This document shows, one piece after another, positions 1 through 6,411 of a stretch of 33,007 bases of DNA. Within the stretch, counting starts at the first letter, position 1. Every line of letters starts with the position of its first letter. The translations under genes and the position numbers were made by a program. Source of the stretch: an uncultured Oscillospiraceae bacterium (GTDB taxonomy: Bacteria > Bacillota > Clostridia > Oscillospirales > Oscillospiraceae); NCBI GenBank assembly GCA_949948775.1, contig CATLHC010000029.1, positions 1 to 33,007 of the forward strand, in the 5' to 3' direction. The notes beneath the pieces are model-generated. The model was not told the DNA's origin. It made no database searches and saw only the letters and a program-made list of their open reading frames with translations.

Positions 1-177
1 GCCGTCCAGCACCGGCAGCATCACGTCCAGAATGATGAGGTCGTACACCCCCAGAAGGGCGTACTGCACCCCCGTCTCGCCGTCATAGGCGTTTTCCACC
101 TGATACCCCCGGTCCTCCAGCAGCGCCCGGAGGGAGTCGGCCAGGGGCCTGTCGTCCTCGATGATGAGAATTTTCAA
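1..177 (-). CDS. Response regulator receiver domain (partial, runs off left edge)
   Basis: The 59 N-terminal residues of a CheY-like receiver domain are present; the rest lies beyond the left edge. Reading from a TTG start at 177, the protein opens MKILIIEDD, giving the acidic pair (D8, D9) that binds Mg2+. The strand ending in LIILDVMLP gives the phospho-acceptor Asp51. The TTG is favoured by an AGGAG at 185-189 (minus strand) seven bases upstream, and the reading begins exactly where receiver domains begin. In this family an OmpR-type winged-helix output domain usually follows, but it is not visible here, nor is a partner kinase. The pepA-like gene ends 26 bp upstream on the same strand, so co-transcription is possible. 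Confidence 0.9.
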   Translation of the reverse strand, partial: MKILIIEDDRPLADSLRALLEDRGYQVENAYDGETGVQYALLGVYDLIILDVMLPVLDG

Positions 178-203
178 AGCGGCTCTCCTTTGCTATGTAT
201 GCC

Positions 204-1571
204 TCAGCGCTCCGCCATGCCCGCGCACAGCTGATACAGGGTGGTCACCCCCGCGCCGGTGGCCCCGGCGGATTGGTACTCCCGGCGGGGCCGGTCCACC
301 CAGGAGGTGCCCGCGATGTCCATGTGGATCCAGGGGGTGTCCCCGGCGAAGGCGCCTATAAACAGCCCCGCGGTGATGGCGCCGCAGCCGTCGCTGGACT
401 GGTTGCACAGGTCGGCCACCGGGCTCTCAATCATCTTCTTGTACTCGGGGAAGGTGGGGAAGCGCCAATACTGCTCCCCGGCGCGCCCGGCGGCGTCCAG
501 CAGGGCATTGCACAGAGCGTCGTTGTTGGATACCAGCCCGGCGGTCAGATGGCCCAAGGCGTTGACGCAGGCCCCCGTCAGGGTGGCGATGTCCACCACC
601 TGGGCGGCGTGTTCCTTCTCGATGGCGTAGGTGACGGCGTCGGCCAGGATGAGCCGGCCCTCCGCGTCGGTGTTGTTGATCTGAATCGTTTTTCTGGACA
701 TGGAAGTGATGATGTCGCCGGGCACCATGCTCTCCGGGGAGATGCGGTTCTCCACCGCCGGGATCACCGCCGTCACGTTCACCGGCACCCGGTTTTCCGC
801 CAGCGCCAGCACCGCGCCGCACGCCGCCGCAGCCCCCGCCATATCGGAGCGCATCACCTTCAGCCCCGGCCCGGTCTTGATGTTGTAGCCGCCGGTGTCG
901 AAGCACACGCCCTTGCCCACCAGGGCGATGGGGGCGGTCCCCTCTTTTCCGCCCTTCCAGCGCAGCACGATGAGCCGGGGCGGATGGGCGGCGCTGTCCC
1001 CCACGGCGTGGAAGGCCCCCATGCCCAGGGCGCGGGTCTGGTTCTCGTCCAGAATTTGGACCTCGACGCCCGCCCGCTCCGCCGCGTCCTTCATGGCCTG
1101 GGCCATGCGCTCTGGGGAGAGCATATTCACCGGCCGGTTGGTCAGGTCCCGGGCGAAGCACACGGCGCGGGTCACCGCGTCCGTCTCCCTGAGGACAGCT
1201 TCGGCGTCCATGCCCTCGGTCCCGGCGACGTAGAGGGTGAAGGGCTTGTCCTCCTGTTCCTTCCAGCTCTCCTGGCGGTAGCAGGCCAGCTCTGCGCCCT
1301 GGACCGCGGCGGCCAGGCCGTCCGCGCCCAGCGCCCGCTTGATCCCGGTCACGTCCAGCAGCAGGGACTGGGCCCCCAGCTCCCGGACGGCCTTCACCGC
1401 CTTGGCGGCGCCCCGGCGGGCGGTCTCCGCCGTGGCATCCTTTCCCAGGTTTACCACCAGGGCGTGGTCCGGCCCCACCGCCCGCAGGGTCAGGGGGGCG
1501 CAGTCCCCGCCGCGCTCCATGACAAACCGCCAGTCGGTACTCTCCTGATTCCAGATCTTCACATCTATCAT
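204..1571 (-). CDS. pepA: Leucyl aminopeptidase, peptidase family M17
   Basis: A 455-residue cytosolic metallo-aminopeptidase that removes N-terminal residues from peptides using two metal ions. The C-terminal catalytic half has the M17 signature NTDAEGRL at residues 300-307. Further ligands and catalytic positions are visible: K220 and D225 in VGKGVCFDTGG, D243 in MRSDMAG, and D302/E304. The N-terminal ~140 residues form the less conserved macro-like domain. The ATG at 1571 has a GGAG motif about 10 bases upstream (1581-1587 region). Length is slightly short of the usual 480-500 residues but the catalytic domain is complete. Transcription probably starts from the promoter at 1623-1651. Exact substrate preference cannot be read from sequence. 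Confidence 0.95.
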   Translation of the reverse strand: MIDVKIWNQESTDWRFVMERGGDCAPLTLRAVGPDHALVVNLGKDATAETARRGAAKAVKAVRELGAQSLLLDVTGIKRALGADGLAAAVQGAELACYRQESWKEQEDKPFTLYVAGTEGMDAEAVLRETDAVTRAVCFARDLTNRPVNMLSPERMAQAMKDAAERAGVEVQILDENQTRALGMGAFHAVGDSAAHPPRLIVLRWKGGKEGTAPIALVGKGVCFDTGGYNIKTGPGLKVMRSDMAGAAAACGAVLALAENRVPVNVTAVIPAVENRISPESMVPGDIITSMSRKTIQINNTDAEGRLILADAVTYAIEKEHAAQVVDIATLTGACVNALGHLTAGLVSNNDALCNALLDAAGRAGEQYWRFPTFPEYKKMIESPVADLCNQSSDGCGAITAGLFIGAFAGDTPWIHMDIAGTSWVDRPRREYQSAGATGAGVTTLYQLCAGMAER

Positions 1572-1622
1572 GTCATATCCATCTCCTGACAGGCGGTGAG
1601 CGCCGCCCCATATTCCAGGGTC

Positions 1623-1651
1623 ATTTTATCGCCTTTTTGCTCTGCTGGCAA
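1623..1651 (-). promoter_or_regulatory. Probable promoter of the leucyl aminopeptidase gene
   Basis: On the minus strand a TTGCCA (-35, 1646-1651) and TAAAAT (-10, 1623-1628) are separated by 17 bp and lie about 50 bp upstream of the ATG at 1571. The match to the sigma-A consensus is good. Confidence 0.6.
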
Positions 1652-1696
1652 GGCCCTGCGCAAAAAATGCAGGGAAGTCGGCGGAAAAAGACGGTA

Positions 1697-1725
1697 TTTC
1701 CTTTCCATACGAACTGTGCTATAAT
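1697..1725 (+). promoter_or_regulatory. Probable promoter of the threonine aldolase gene (extended -10)
   Basis: A perfect TATAAT at 1720-1725 preceded by TGc (1717-1719) makes an extended -10 element. The -35 (about 1697-1702, TTTCCT) is weak, as is common with extended -10 promoters. It lies 37 bp before the ATG at 1762. Confidence 0.6.
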
Positions 1726-1761
1726 ATACGCTCCAATGAACAAGAGAAAGTAGGCGAGACC

Positions 1762-2787
1762 ATGATCTCATTTGCCAGCGATTATATTGCGGGGGCGCAT
1801 CCCCAGGTGCTGAAGCGGCTGATGGAAACCAACCTGGAGCCCCTTCCCGGCTACGGCGAGGACCTCTACTGCGCCCGCGCCAAGGAAAAGATCCGGGCGG
1901 CCTGCGGCTGCCCCCAGGCCCAGGTGGAATTTCTCACCGGCGGCACCCAGACCAATCAGATCGTCATCTCCACCCTGCTGGGGGACCACCAGGGGGTGGT
2001 GGCGGCCAAGACCGGCCACGTCAGCACCCATGAGGCCGGGGCCATTGAGCACGCCGGGCACAAGGTGCTGGAGCTGCCCCAGGCCGGCGGCAAGCTGTGC
2101 GCGGACACGCTGAGGGAGTTTGTCCAAAGCTTCTACGGCGACGAAAACCACGAGCACATGGTGTTTCCGGGGATGGTGTACATCTCCCACCCCACGGAGT
2201 TCGGCACCCTCTACACCAAGGCGGAGCTGGAGGCCTTGGCAAAGGTGTGCCGGGAATACGACATGCCTCTGTTTCTGGACGGGGCCCGGCTGGGCTACGG
2301 CCTGATGAGCGGGGAGACCGACGTAACCCTGGAGGACATCGCCCGTACGTGCGACGTGTTCTACATCGGCGGCACCAAGGTGGGGGCGCTGTGCGGGGAG
2401 GCGGTGGTGTTCACCAGAAACAACCGGCCTGCCCACTTCGTTAACGCCATCAAAAAGCGCGGGGCGCTGCTGGCCAAGGGCAGGCTGCTGGGGGTGCAGT
2501 TCGACGCGCTGTTCACCGACAGCCTGTACTTCGAGCTCAGCCGCCACGCCATGGAGATGGCCCAGGAGCTGAGGGCCGTGCTCCACGAAAAGGGGATCGA
2601 GTTTTATCTGGAGTCCCCCACCAACCAGCAGTTCGTCATCCTGGACGACGCCAAGGTGGAGGAGCTGAAAAAGCAGGTGTCCTTCAGCTTCTGGGAGAAG
2701 TGTGACGCCCATCACACAGTGGTCCGTTTCTGCACCAGCTGGTCCACCACCCGGGAGGATTTGGAGTTCCTCCGCGCCGTCCTGTGA
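1762..2787 (+). CDS. Threonine aldolase family protein (PLP-dependent beta-eliminating lyase)
   Basis: A 341-residue fold-type I PLP enzyme of the low-specificity L-threonine aldolase group, expected to cleave threonine/allo-threonine to glycine and acetaldehyde in the cytosol. The Schiff-base lysine is K206 in YIGGTKVGAL, and the PLP-pyridine Asp is in FLDGARLGYG (D173). The N-terminus (SFASDYIAGAHPQVL) and the TGGTQTNQ phosphate-site loop also fit the family. The ATG at 1762 is preceded by only a weak purine stretch. It is read divergently from the aminopeptidase gene and is followed by the metalloregulator gene, which has its own promoter. Stereospecificity (L, L-allo, low-specificity) cannot be decided. 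Confidence 0.92.
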   Translation: MISFASDYIAGAHPQVLKRLMETNLEPLPGYGEDLYCARAKEKIRAACGCPQAQVEFLTGGTQTNQIVISTLLGDHQGVVAAKTGHVSTHEAGAIEHAGHKVLELPQAGGKLCADTLREFVQSFYGDENHEHMVFPGMVYISHPTEFGTLYTKAELEALAKVCREYDMPLFLDGARLGYGLMSGETDVTLEDIARTCDVFYIGGTKVGALCGEAVVFTRNNRPAHFVNAIKKRGALLAKGRLLGVQFDALFTDSLYFELSRHAMEMAQELRAVLHEKGIEFYLESPTNQQFVILDDAKVEELKKQVSFSFWEKCDAHHTVVRFCTSWSTTREDLEFLRAVL

Positions 2788-2797
2788 GAAAAATGGG

Positions 2798-2826
2798 TTG
2801 CCAAGGCCGGAAAATTGTGGTATATT
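2798..2826 (+). promoter_or_regulatory. Promoter of the DtxR/MntR-type regulator gene
   Basis: TTGCCA (2798-2803) and TATATT (2821-2826) are spaced by 17 bp, with TGG before the -10 (extended -10). The ATG follows at 2870. Confidence 0.7.
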
Positions 2827-2869
2827 GAGCTTAGTAAGCATGGGCAAACCACAGATCAGGAGTGAATCA

Positions 2870-3244
2870 ATGAATATCCACGAATCCGCTGAAAATTATC
2901 TGGAAGCCATCCTGGCCCTGGGGGAGAAGGGGCCGGTGCGCTCCATCGATGTGGCCCAGCATTTGAGCTTTTCCAAGCCCAGCGTCAGCCGGGCCATGAG
3001 CCTGCTCCGGGAGGGGGGCTTTGTGGTCATGGACCAGGGGGGATTCCTCACCCTCACCGACGACGGGCTGGAGATCGCCAGGCGAATCTATGAGCGCCAC
3101 CTGCTGCTGACCAAGTGGCTGATCCACCTGGGGGTGGACGAGAAGGTGGCCGCCGAGGATGCCTGCCGCATTGAGCACGATCTGAGCGTGGAGTCCTTTG
3201 ACGCGCTCCGGGAGCACATCAACAAGGATCTGGGGATCGAATAG
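2870..3244 (+). CDS. DtxR/MntR-family metal-dependent transcriptional regulator
   Basis: A 124-residue repressor of the DtxR/MntR family, which binds DNA when loaded with Fe2+ or Mn2+. The N-terminal winged helix covers about residues 5-65 (ENYLEAIL, then SKPSVSRAMSLLREGGFV as the recognition helix). The dimerisation/metal domain follows and there is no C-terminal SH3 domain. Candidate metal ligands are H77, C99, E102 and H103 (DACRIEHDLS). MntR of Bacillus has Glu at the position of C99, whereas DtxR/IdeR have Cys, so iron sensing is plausible. The open frame extends upstream to 2702, but the ATG at 2870 has AGGAG at 2858-2862 and is the normal family start. No metal transporter gene lies beside it. 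Confidence 0.9.
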   Translation: MNIHESAENYLEAILALGEKGPVRSIDVAQHLSFSKPSVSRAMSLLREGGFVVMDQGGFLTLTDDGLEIARRIYERHLLLTKWLIHLGVDEKVAAEDACRIEHDLSVESFDALREHINKDLGIE

Positions 3245-3246
3245 AC

Positions 3247-3274
3247 AAAACCGCCGCTTTTCAGCGGCGGTTTT
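3247..3274 (+). terminator. Bidirectional rho-independent terminator
   Basis: A perfect 12-bp stem, AAAACCGCCGCT (3247-3258) with AGCGGCGGTTTT (3263-3274) and loop TTTC, gives a U-tract on either strand. It sits between the convergent regulator (+) and asparaginase (-) genes and can serve both. Confidence 0.85.
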
Positions 3275-3288
3275 GCGTTATGCATCCG

Positions 3289-4281
3289 CTATAGGCCGCG
3301 CTCTCCGCACAGGCTTTGGGCGAACAGAGCGCGCACCTGGTCCAAATCCTCTGTCTGCCCCAGCGCCCACATCAGCTTGGTGACGGCGGCTTCGGTGGTC
3401 ATGTCGTAACCTTGGATCACGCCCTCGGCCAGCGCCTTTTTCCCCGCTTGGTAGAGGGAGAAGTTGCTGCTCTCATACAGGCACTGGCTGCACACCACCA
3501 CCGCCATCCCGGCCTGGGCGGCGGTGTGGAGCTTTTCGATCAGGTTGCGGCGGATGAAATGAAGTCCGCCCGCGCCGAAGGCCTCAATGACCACCCCCCG
3601 GTAGTGCATCGACAGCAGCAGATCGAAGATCTCCGGGTCCAGTCCGGGGGTCAGCTTGATGAGGAACACCGCCTCGCACAGCTTATCCCGCAGCACACAG
3701 GGGCCGTCGGCGGGCGGGATGGCCTCCTCCCGGATGGTGAGCCCCGCGCCGTTGACCTCGGCCACCAGGGGCCAGTTCACGCTGTCGAAGGCCCCAAAGG
3801 CGGTGGTGTGGGTCTTGACGGCCCGACAGCCCAGCATGACCCGCCGGTCAAAAGCCAGAAACACCCCCGGATGGCCTGACGCGGCCATGGCGAAGGCGGT
3901 GCGCAGGTTGTCCAGCCCGTCGGTGAGGGGGTGCTCGATGGGCAGCTGGGCCCCGGTGAGTACCACCGGGACGGGGATATTCCGCACCATGTAGCTGAGC
4001 ACGGATGCGGTATAGGCCATGGTGTCGGTGCCGTGGGAGACCACGATGCCGTCGAACTCATTTCGGGCCTCAAAGACGTGGCGGGCGATGAGCTTCCACT
4101 CCTCCGGCTGGATATTGGACGAGTCCAGGTGAAGGATGTCCCGGACGGTCATGTCGTAGCTGTCGGGCAGGCCGCCCAGGTAGTGGGACAGCGCCGCGCC
4201 GTCCAGGCCGGGGGCCAGCCCCTCGTCGGTGAGCCGGGAGGCGATGGTGCCGCCGGTGGTGAGCAGCAGGATGCGCTTCAT
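3289..4281 (-). CDS. L-asparaginase (type I/II asparaginase family)
   Basis: A 330-residue asparaginase that hydrolyses L-asparagine to aspartate and ammonia. The first catalytic motif is LLTTGGTIAS at the N-terminus with nucleophile T12. The second is VVSHGTDTM with T85-D86. No signal peptide is visible, so a cytosolic enzyme is likely. An open frame continues upstream to 5214, but that part lies antisense to the neighbouring flavoprotein gene. The ATG at 4281 has a strong GGAAGGAGG about 7 bases upstream and its own promoter, so it is the start. The gene is transcribed divergently from the flavoprotein gene and convergently with the metalloregulator gene. Confidence 0.94.
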   Translation of the reverse strand: MKRILLLTTGGTIASRLTDEGLAPGLDGAALSHYLGGLPDSYDMTVRDILHLDSSNIQPEEWKLIARHVFEARNEFDGIVVSHGTDTMAYTASVLSYMVRNIPVPVVLTGAQLPIEHPLTDGLDNLRTAFAMAASGHPGVFLAFDRRVMLGCRAVKTHTTAFGAFDSVNWPLVAEVNGAGLTIREEAIPPADGPCVLRDKLCEAVFLIKLTPGLDPEIFDLLLSMHYRGVVIEAFGAGGLHFIRRNLIEKLHTAAQAGMAVVVCSQCLYESSNFSLYQAGKKALAEGVIQGYDMTTEAAVTKLMWALGQTEDLDQVRALFAQSLCGERGL

Positions 4282-4311
4282 GGGACCGCCTCCTTCCAAA
4301 AAGATAAAATC

Positions 4312-4340
4312 AGTATACTTTATGACAGATCGCTTTGCAA
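4312..4340 (-). promoter_or_regulatory. Promoter of the asparaginase gene
   Basis: On the minus strand TTGCAA (4335-4340) and TATACT (4312-4317) are separated by 17 bp, about 30 bp upstream of the ATG at 4281. Confidence 0.7.
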
Positions 4341-4345
4341 GTATA

Positions 4346-4374
4346 TTGTCAGCTTCCGGGAATACTGTTATACT
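4346..4374 (+). promoter_or_regulatory. Promoter of the flavoprotein gene (extended -10)
   Basis: TTGTCA (4346-4351), a 17-bp spacer and TATACT (4369-4374), with TGt before the -10. It is back to back with the asparaginase promoter, the two -35 boxes being only 5 bp apart. Confidence 0.75.
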
Positions 4375-4410
4375 GAAAGCAAAGAAATCAGTTTTGGAGG
4401 ATAATCCTTT

Positions 4411-5211
4411 ATGAAATACGACCTTCTGATTGTGGGCGGAGGCCCCGCCGGACTCACCGCCGCCATCCACGCCCGGGCAAGGAATAAGTCCGCGCTGGTC
4501 ATATCCAACGACCCCTTGGCCTCTCCCTTGAGCAAGGCCCCGGCCATGGCCAACTACCCCGGCCTGCCCGGCGTCACCGGGCGGGAGCTGGTGGAGGGCC
4601 TGATGGCGCAGGCCAGGGACCTGGGGGTGGAGTTCAAACAGGGCAGGGTGCTGTCCGTCATGCCCATGGGAGAATCCGTTATGGTGTCGGTAGGCAGCGA
4701 CGTGGTGGAGGGCGGAGCCGCGATCCTGGCCCTGGGGGTTGCCCGGGCCGCGCCGCTGAGGGGGGAGAACGAGTTTCTGGGCCGGGGCGTCAGCTATTGC
4801 GCCACCTGTGACGGGATGTTTTACCGCAATAAGTCCGTGGTTTGTGCCGGGGACGCCCCCAACTTCGAGGAAGAGGTGGAGTTTCTGCGCTCCATCGGCT
4901 GCCAAGTCACGGTGAAGCGGCTGGCGGGGCTGTCCATCCTGGGGGAGAGCGCCGTCACCGGCGTGCGGGACGCGAAAGGGGAGGAGACCCCCTGCGACGG
5001 GGTGTTTTTGCTGCGCGCCTCCATCGCCCCCGCCCAGCTGGCCCCGGGGCTGGAGACGGAGGGGGGCTATATCAAGGTGGACGGCCGCATGGCCACCAGC
5101 CTGCCGGGGGTGTACGCCGCCGGGGACTGCACCGGACAGCCCCTCCAGCTGGCCAAGGCGGTGGGCCAGGGGCAGATGGCCGCCCATTTCGCCATCGAGG
5201 GGATGGGCTGA
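4411..5211 (+). CDS. Thioredoxin reductase-like FAD-dependent oxidoreductase with reduced pyridine-nucleotide domain
   Basis: A 266-residue flavoprotein related to bacterial TrxB, about 45 residues shorter than the usual ~310. The FAD dinucleotide motif is IVGGGPAGLTAA near the N-terminus. The redox-active disulfide is C130-ATC-C133 in SYCATCDGMFY. The C-terminal FAD motif is GVYAAGDCTGQP (residues 233-244). The NAD(P)H domain between them (about 117-205) is shortened. The usual GGGxSA dinucleotide loop reads VVCAGDAPNFEEE and no HRR phosphate-binding motif is seen. This resembles the ferredoxin-dependent flavin thioredoxin reductases known from Clostridium, which do not use NADPH. RBS TTTTGGAGGA lies just before the ATG. 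No thioredoxin or ferredoxin gene is adjacent. Confidence 0.85.
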   Translation: MKYDLLIVGGGPAGLTAAIHARARNKSALVISNDPLASPLSKAPAMANYPGLPGVTGRELVEGLMAQARDLGVEFKQGRVLSVMPMGESVMVSVGSDVVEGGAAILALGVARAAPLRGENEFLGRGVSYCATCDGMFYRNKSVVCAGDAPNFEEEVEFLRSIGCQVTVKRLAGLSILGESAVTGVRDAKGEETPCDGVFLLRASIAPAQLAPGLETEGGYIKVDGRMATSLPGVYAAGDCTGQPLQLAKAVGQGQMAAHFAIEGMG

Positions 5212-5254
5212 CACAGGGGATTTCCTAATTTTTCGTGAACTTCATTTTCCTGTA

Positions 5255-5283
5255 TTGAAATTTTCCCGGAAAGATGGTAACAT
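5255..5283 (+). promoter_or_regulatory. Promoter of the small P-loop protein gene
   Basis: TTGAAA (5255-5260), a 17-bp spacer and TAACAT (5278-5283), about 50 bp before the start at 5336. Confidence 0.65.
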
Positions 5284-5335
5284 AGAGATATCAAAGGGGG
5301 ACTCCCCCCAATACTCAAGTTAAGGAGTGGTCAAA

Positions 5336-5746
5336 ATGGTCAAGGTTATCATGGGCCTGAAGGGCACCGGAAAGACCAAGCAGATGATCGACCTCATCAA
5401 CACAGCAGTGGATACCGAGCACGGCAACGTGGTTGCCATCGCCCACAATTCCAAGCTGAACTATAAAATCAACTATAAGATCCGCCTGGTGGACACCTCC
5501 GACTACAGTATCCCCAACTACGACACCCTGCGGGGCTTCCTGTACGGCCTGTACGCCAGCAATTACGATATCACCCACGTATTCATCGAGAGCCTGAACA
5601 AGCTGGTGCCCACCGTGGGCAACGAGGATGTGGAGCCCTTCCTGGACTGGCTGGAGGCCTTCTCCCAGAAGAGCGGCATCAAGTACACCATCTCCATCAG
5701 CGAGGACGCCTCCAAGGCCAGCGATGGCGTGAAGAAATATTTCTAA
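5336..5746 (+). CDS. Small P-loop ATPase-like protein of unknown function
   Basis: A 136-residue soluble protein opening directly with a Walker A loop, GLKGTGKT, at residues 7-14. A hydrophobic strand ending in acid, THVFIES (residues 80-86), could be Walker B. Nothing else is recognisable: no membrane segment and no Cys cluster. An in-frame GTG at 5327 overlaps the RBS TAAGGAG (5321-5327), so the ATG at 5336, eight bases after it, is the likely start. The gene has its own promoter and a strong terminator, so it may be a single-gene unit. The protein is a minimal nucleotide-binding module; nucleotide-kinase or ATPase activity is possible but not demonstrated, and its role is unknown. Confidence 0.82.
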   Translation: MVKVIMGLKGTGKTKQMIDLINTAVDTEHGNVVAIAHNSKLNYKINYKIRLVDTSDYSIPNYDTLRGFLYGLYASNYDITHVFIESLNKLVPTVGNEDVEPFLDWLEAFSQKSGIKYTISISEDASKASDGVKKYF

Positions 5747-5764
5747 ACCTGGGAACCTTTATCA

Positions 5765-5796
5765 AACCGGGCGGGCGTGTGCCCGCCCGGTTTTTT
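5765..5796 (+). terminator. Rho-independent terminator
   Basis: AACCGGGCGGGC (5765-5776) pairs with GCCCGCCCGGTT (5781-5792) around a GTGT loop and runs into six T residues (5791-5796). It ends the P-loop gene transcript. Confidence 0.9.
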
Positions 5797-5835
5797 ATTC
5801 CCAGGAAATCATATGATTTTAGGAGGTTTTTTGAA

Positions 5836-6411
5836 ATGGACTGTACCCAGACCATCCGTGCGCGGCGGAGCATCCGCAAATTTAAGCCCGGCGTCTCCAT
5901 TCCCAGGGCGGACGTGGAGACCATGCTGGAGGCGGCCATGATGGCGCCCAGCGCCCGCAACACCCGCCCTTGGGAATTCTTTGTGGTGGAGGACCCCGAA
6001 ATCAAGGCGAGGATTCGCGCCGCCCACCCCTACTCCGCTATGCTGGATACCGCGTCGCTGGCCATCGTGGTGTGCGCTCAGCCGGAAGCTCAGGCGGATA
6101 TGGGGGTGGACTTCTGGCCCTTGGACTGCGGCGCGGCCATTGAAAACCTGCTGCTTCAGGCGGCGGCGCTGGGCTACGGCACCTGCTGGTGCGGCTGCTA
6201 TCCCGCCATGGATCGGGCGAAGGCCATCCAAGCCGTGCTGGGCGCCAAGGCCATCCCCACGGCGCTGATCTCGGTGGGAGCGCCCGACGAGGCCCCCGCC
6301 CGGAAGGGCTTCTATCAAGCCGATAAGGTCACCTGGCTCTGGGAACAGAGCGGAAACGTCATCCGCGCCCAGCGGCGCGGCAAGGAAGGAAGATCGTGCT
6401 ATGAACGGTAA
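5836..6411 (+). CDS. Nitroreductase family protein
   Basis: A 191-residue FMN-dependent nitroreductase-fold oxidoreductase. Family hallmarks are the N-terminal IRARRSIRKF (FMN phosphate contact), MMAPSARNTRPWEFFVV, and the central GYGTCWCGCYP segment. The physiological substrate is unknown. An upstream in-frame start at 5779 would run through the preceding terminator, so the ATG at 5836, with AGGAGG at 5821-5826, is chosen. The gene overlaps the debranching-enzyme gene by 11 bp (6401-6411), suggesting co-translation. No clear separate promoter is visible; read-through or an undetected promoter may serve it. Confidence 0.9.
   Translation: MDCTQTIRARRSIRKFKPGVSIPRADVETMLEAAMMAPSARNTRPWEFFVVEDPEIKARIRAAHPYSAMLDTASLAIVVCAQPEAQADMGVDFWPLDCGAAIENLLLQAAALGYGTCWCGCYPAMDRAKAIQAVLGAKAIPTALISVGAPDEAPARKGFYQADKVTWLWEQSGNVIRAQRRGKEGRSCYER

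Noticed and set aside
195-1589. Long plus-strand open frame of 464 codons antisense to the aminopeptidase gene
   Set aside because: Its translation is His/Gly/Pro/Arg-rich with no recognisable domain, as expected for the antisense of a GC-rich gene; the minus-strand frame has complete M17 motifs.
1568-1771. Minus-strand short frame overlapping the aminopeptidase start by 4 nt, ending MTLEYGAALTACQEMDMT
   Set aside because: Its usable internal ATG lies inside the -10 of the likely promoter (1623-1628), so it would not be transcribed as a leader peptide; no conservation evidence.
4282-5214. Upstream extension of the asparaginase frame by ~310 codons
   Set aside because: It runs antisense to the flavoprotein gene and past the asparaginase promoter and RBS; the protein starts normally at 4281.
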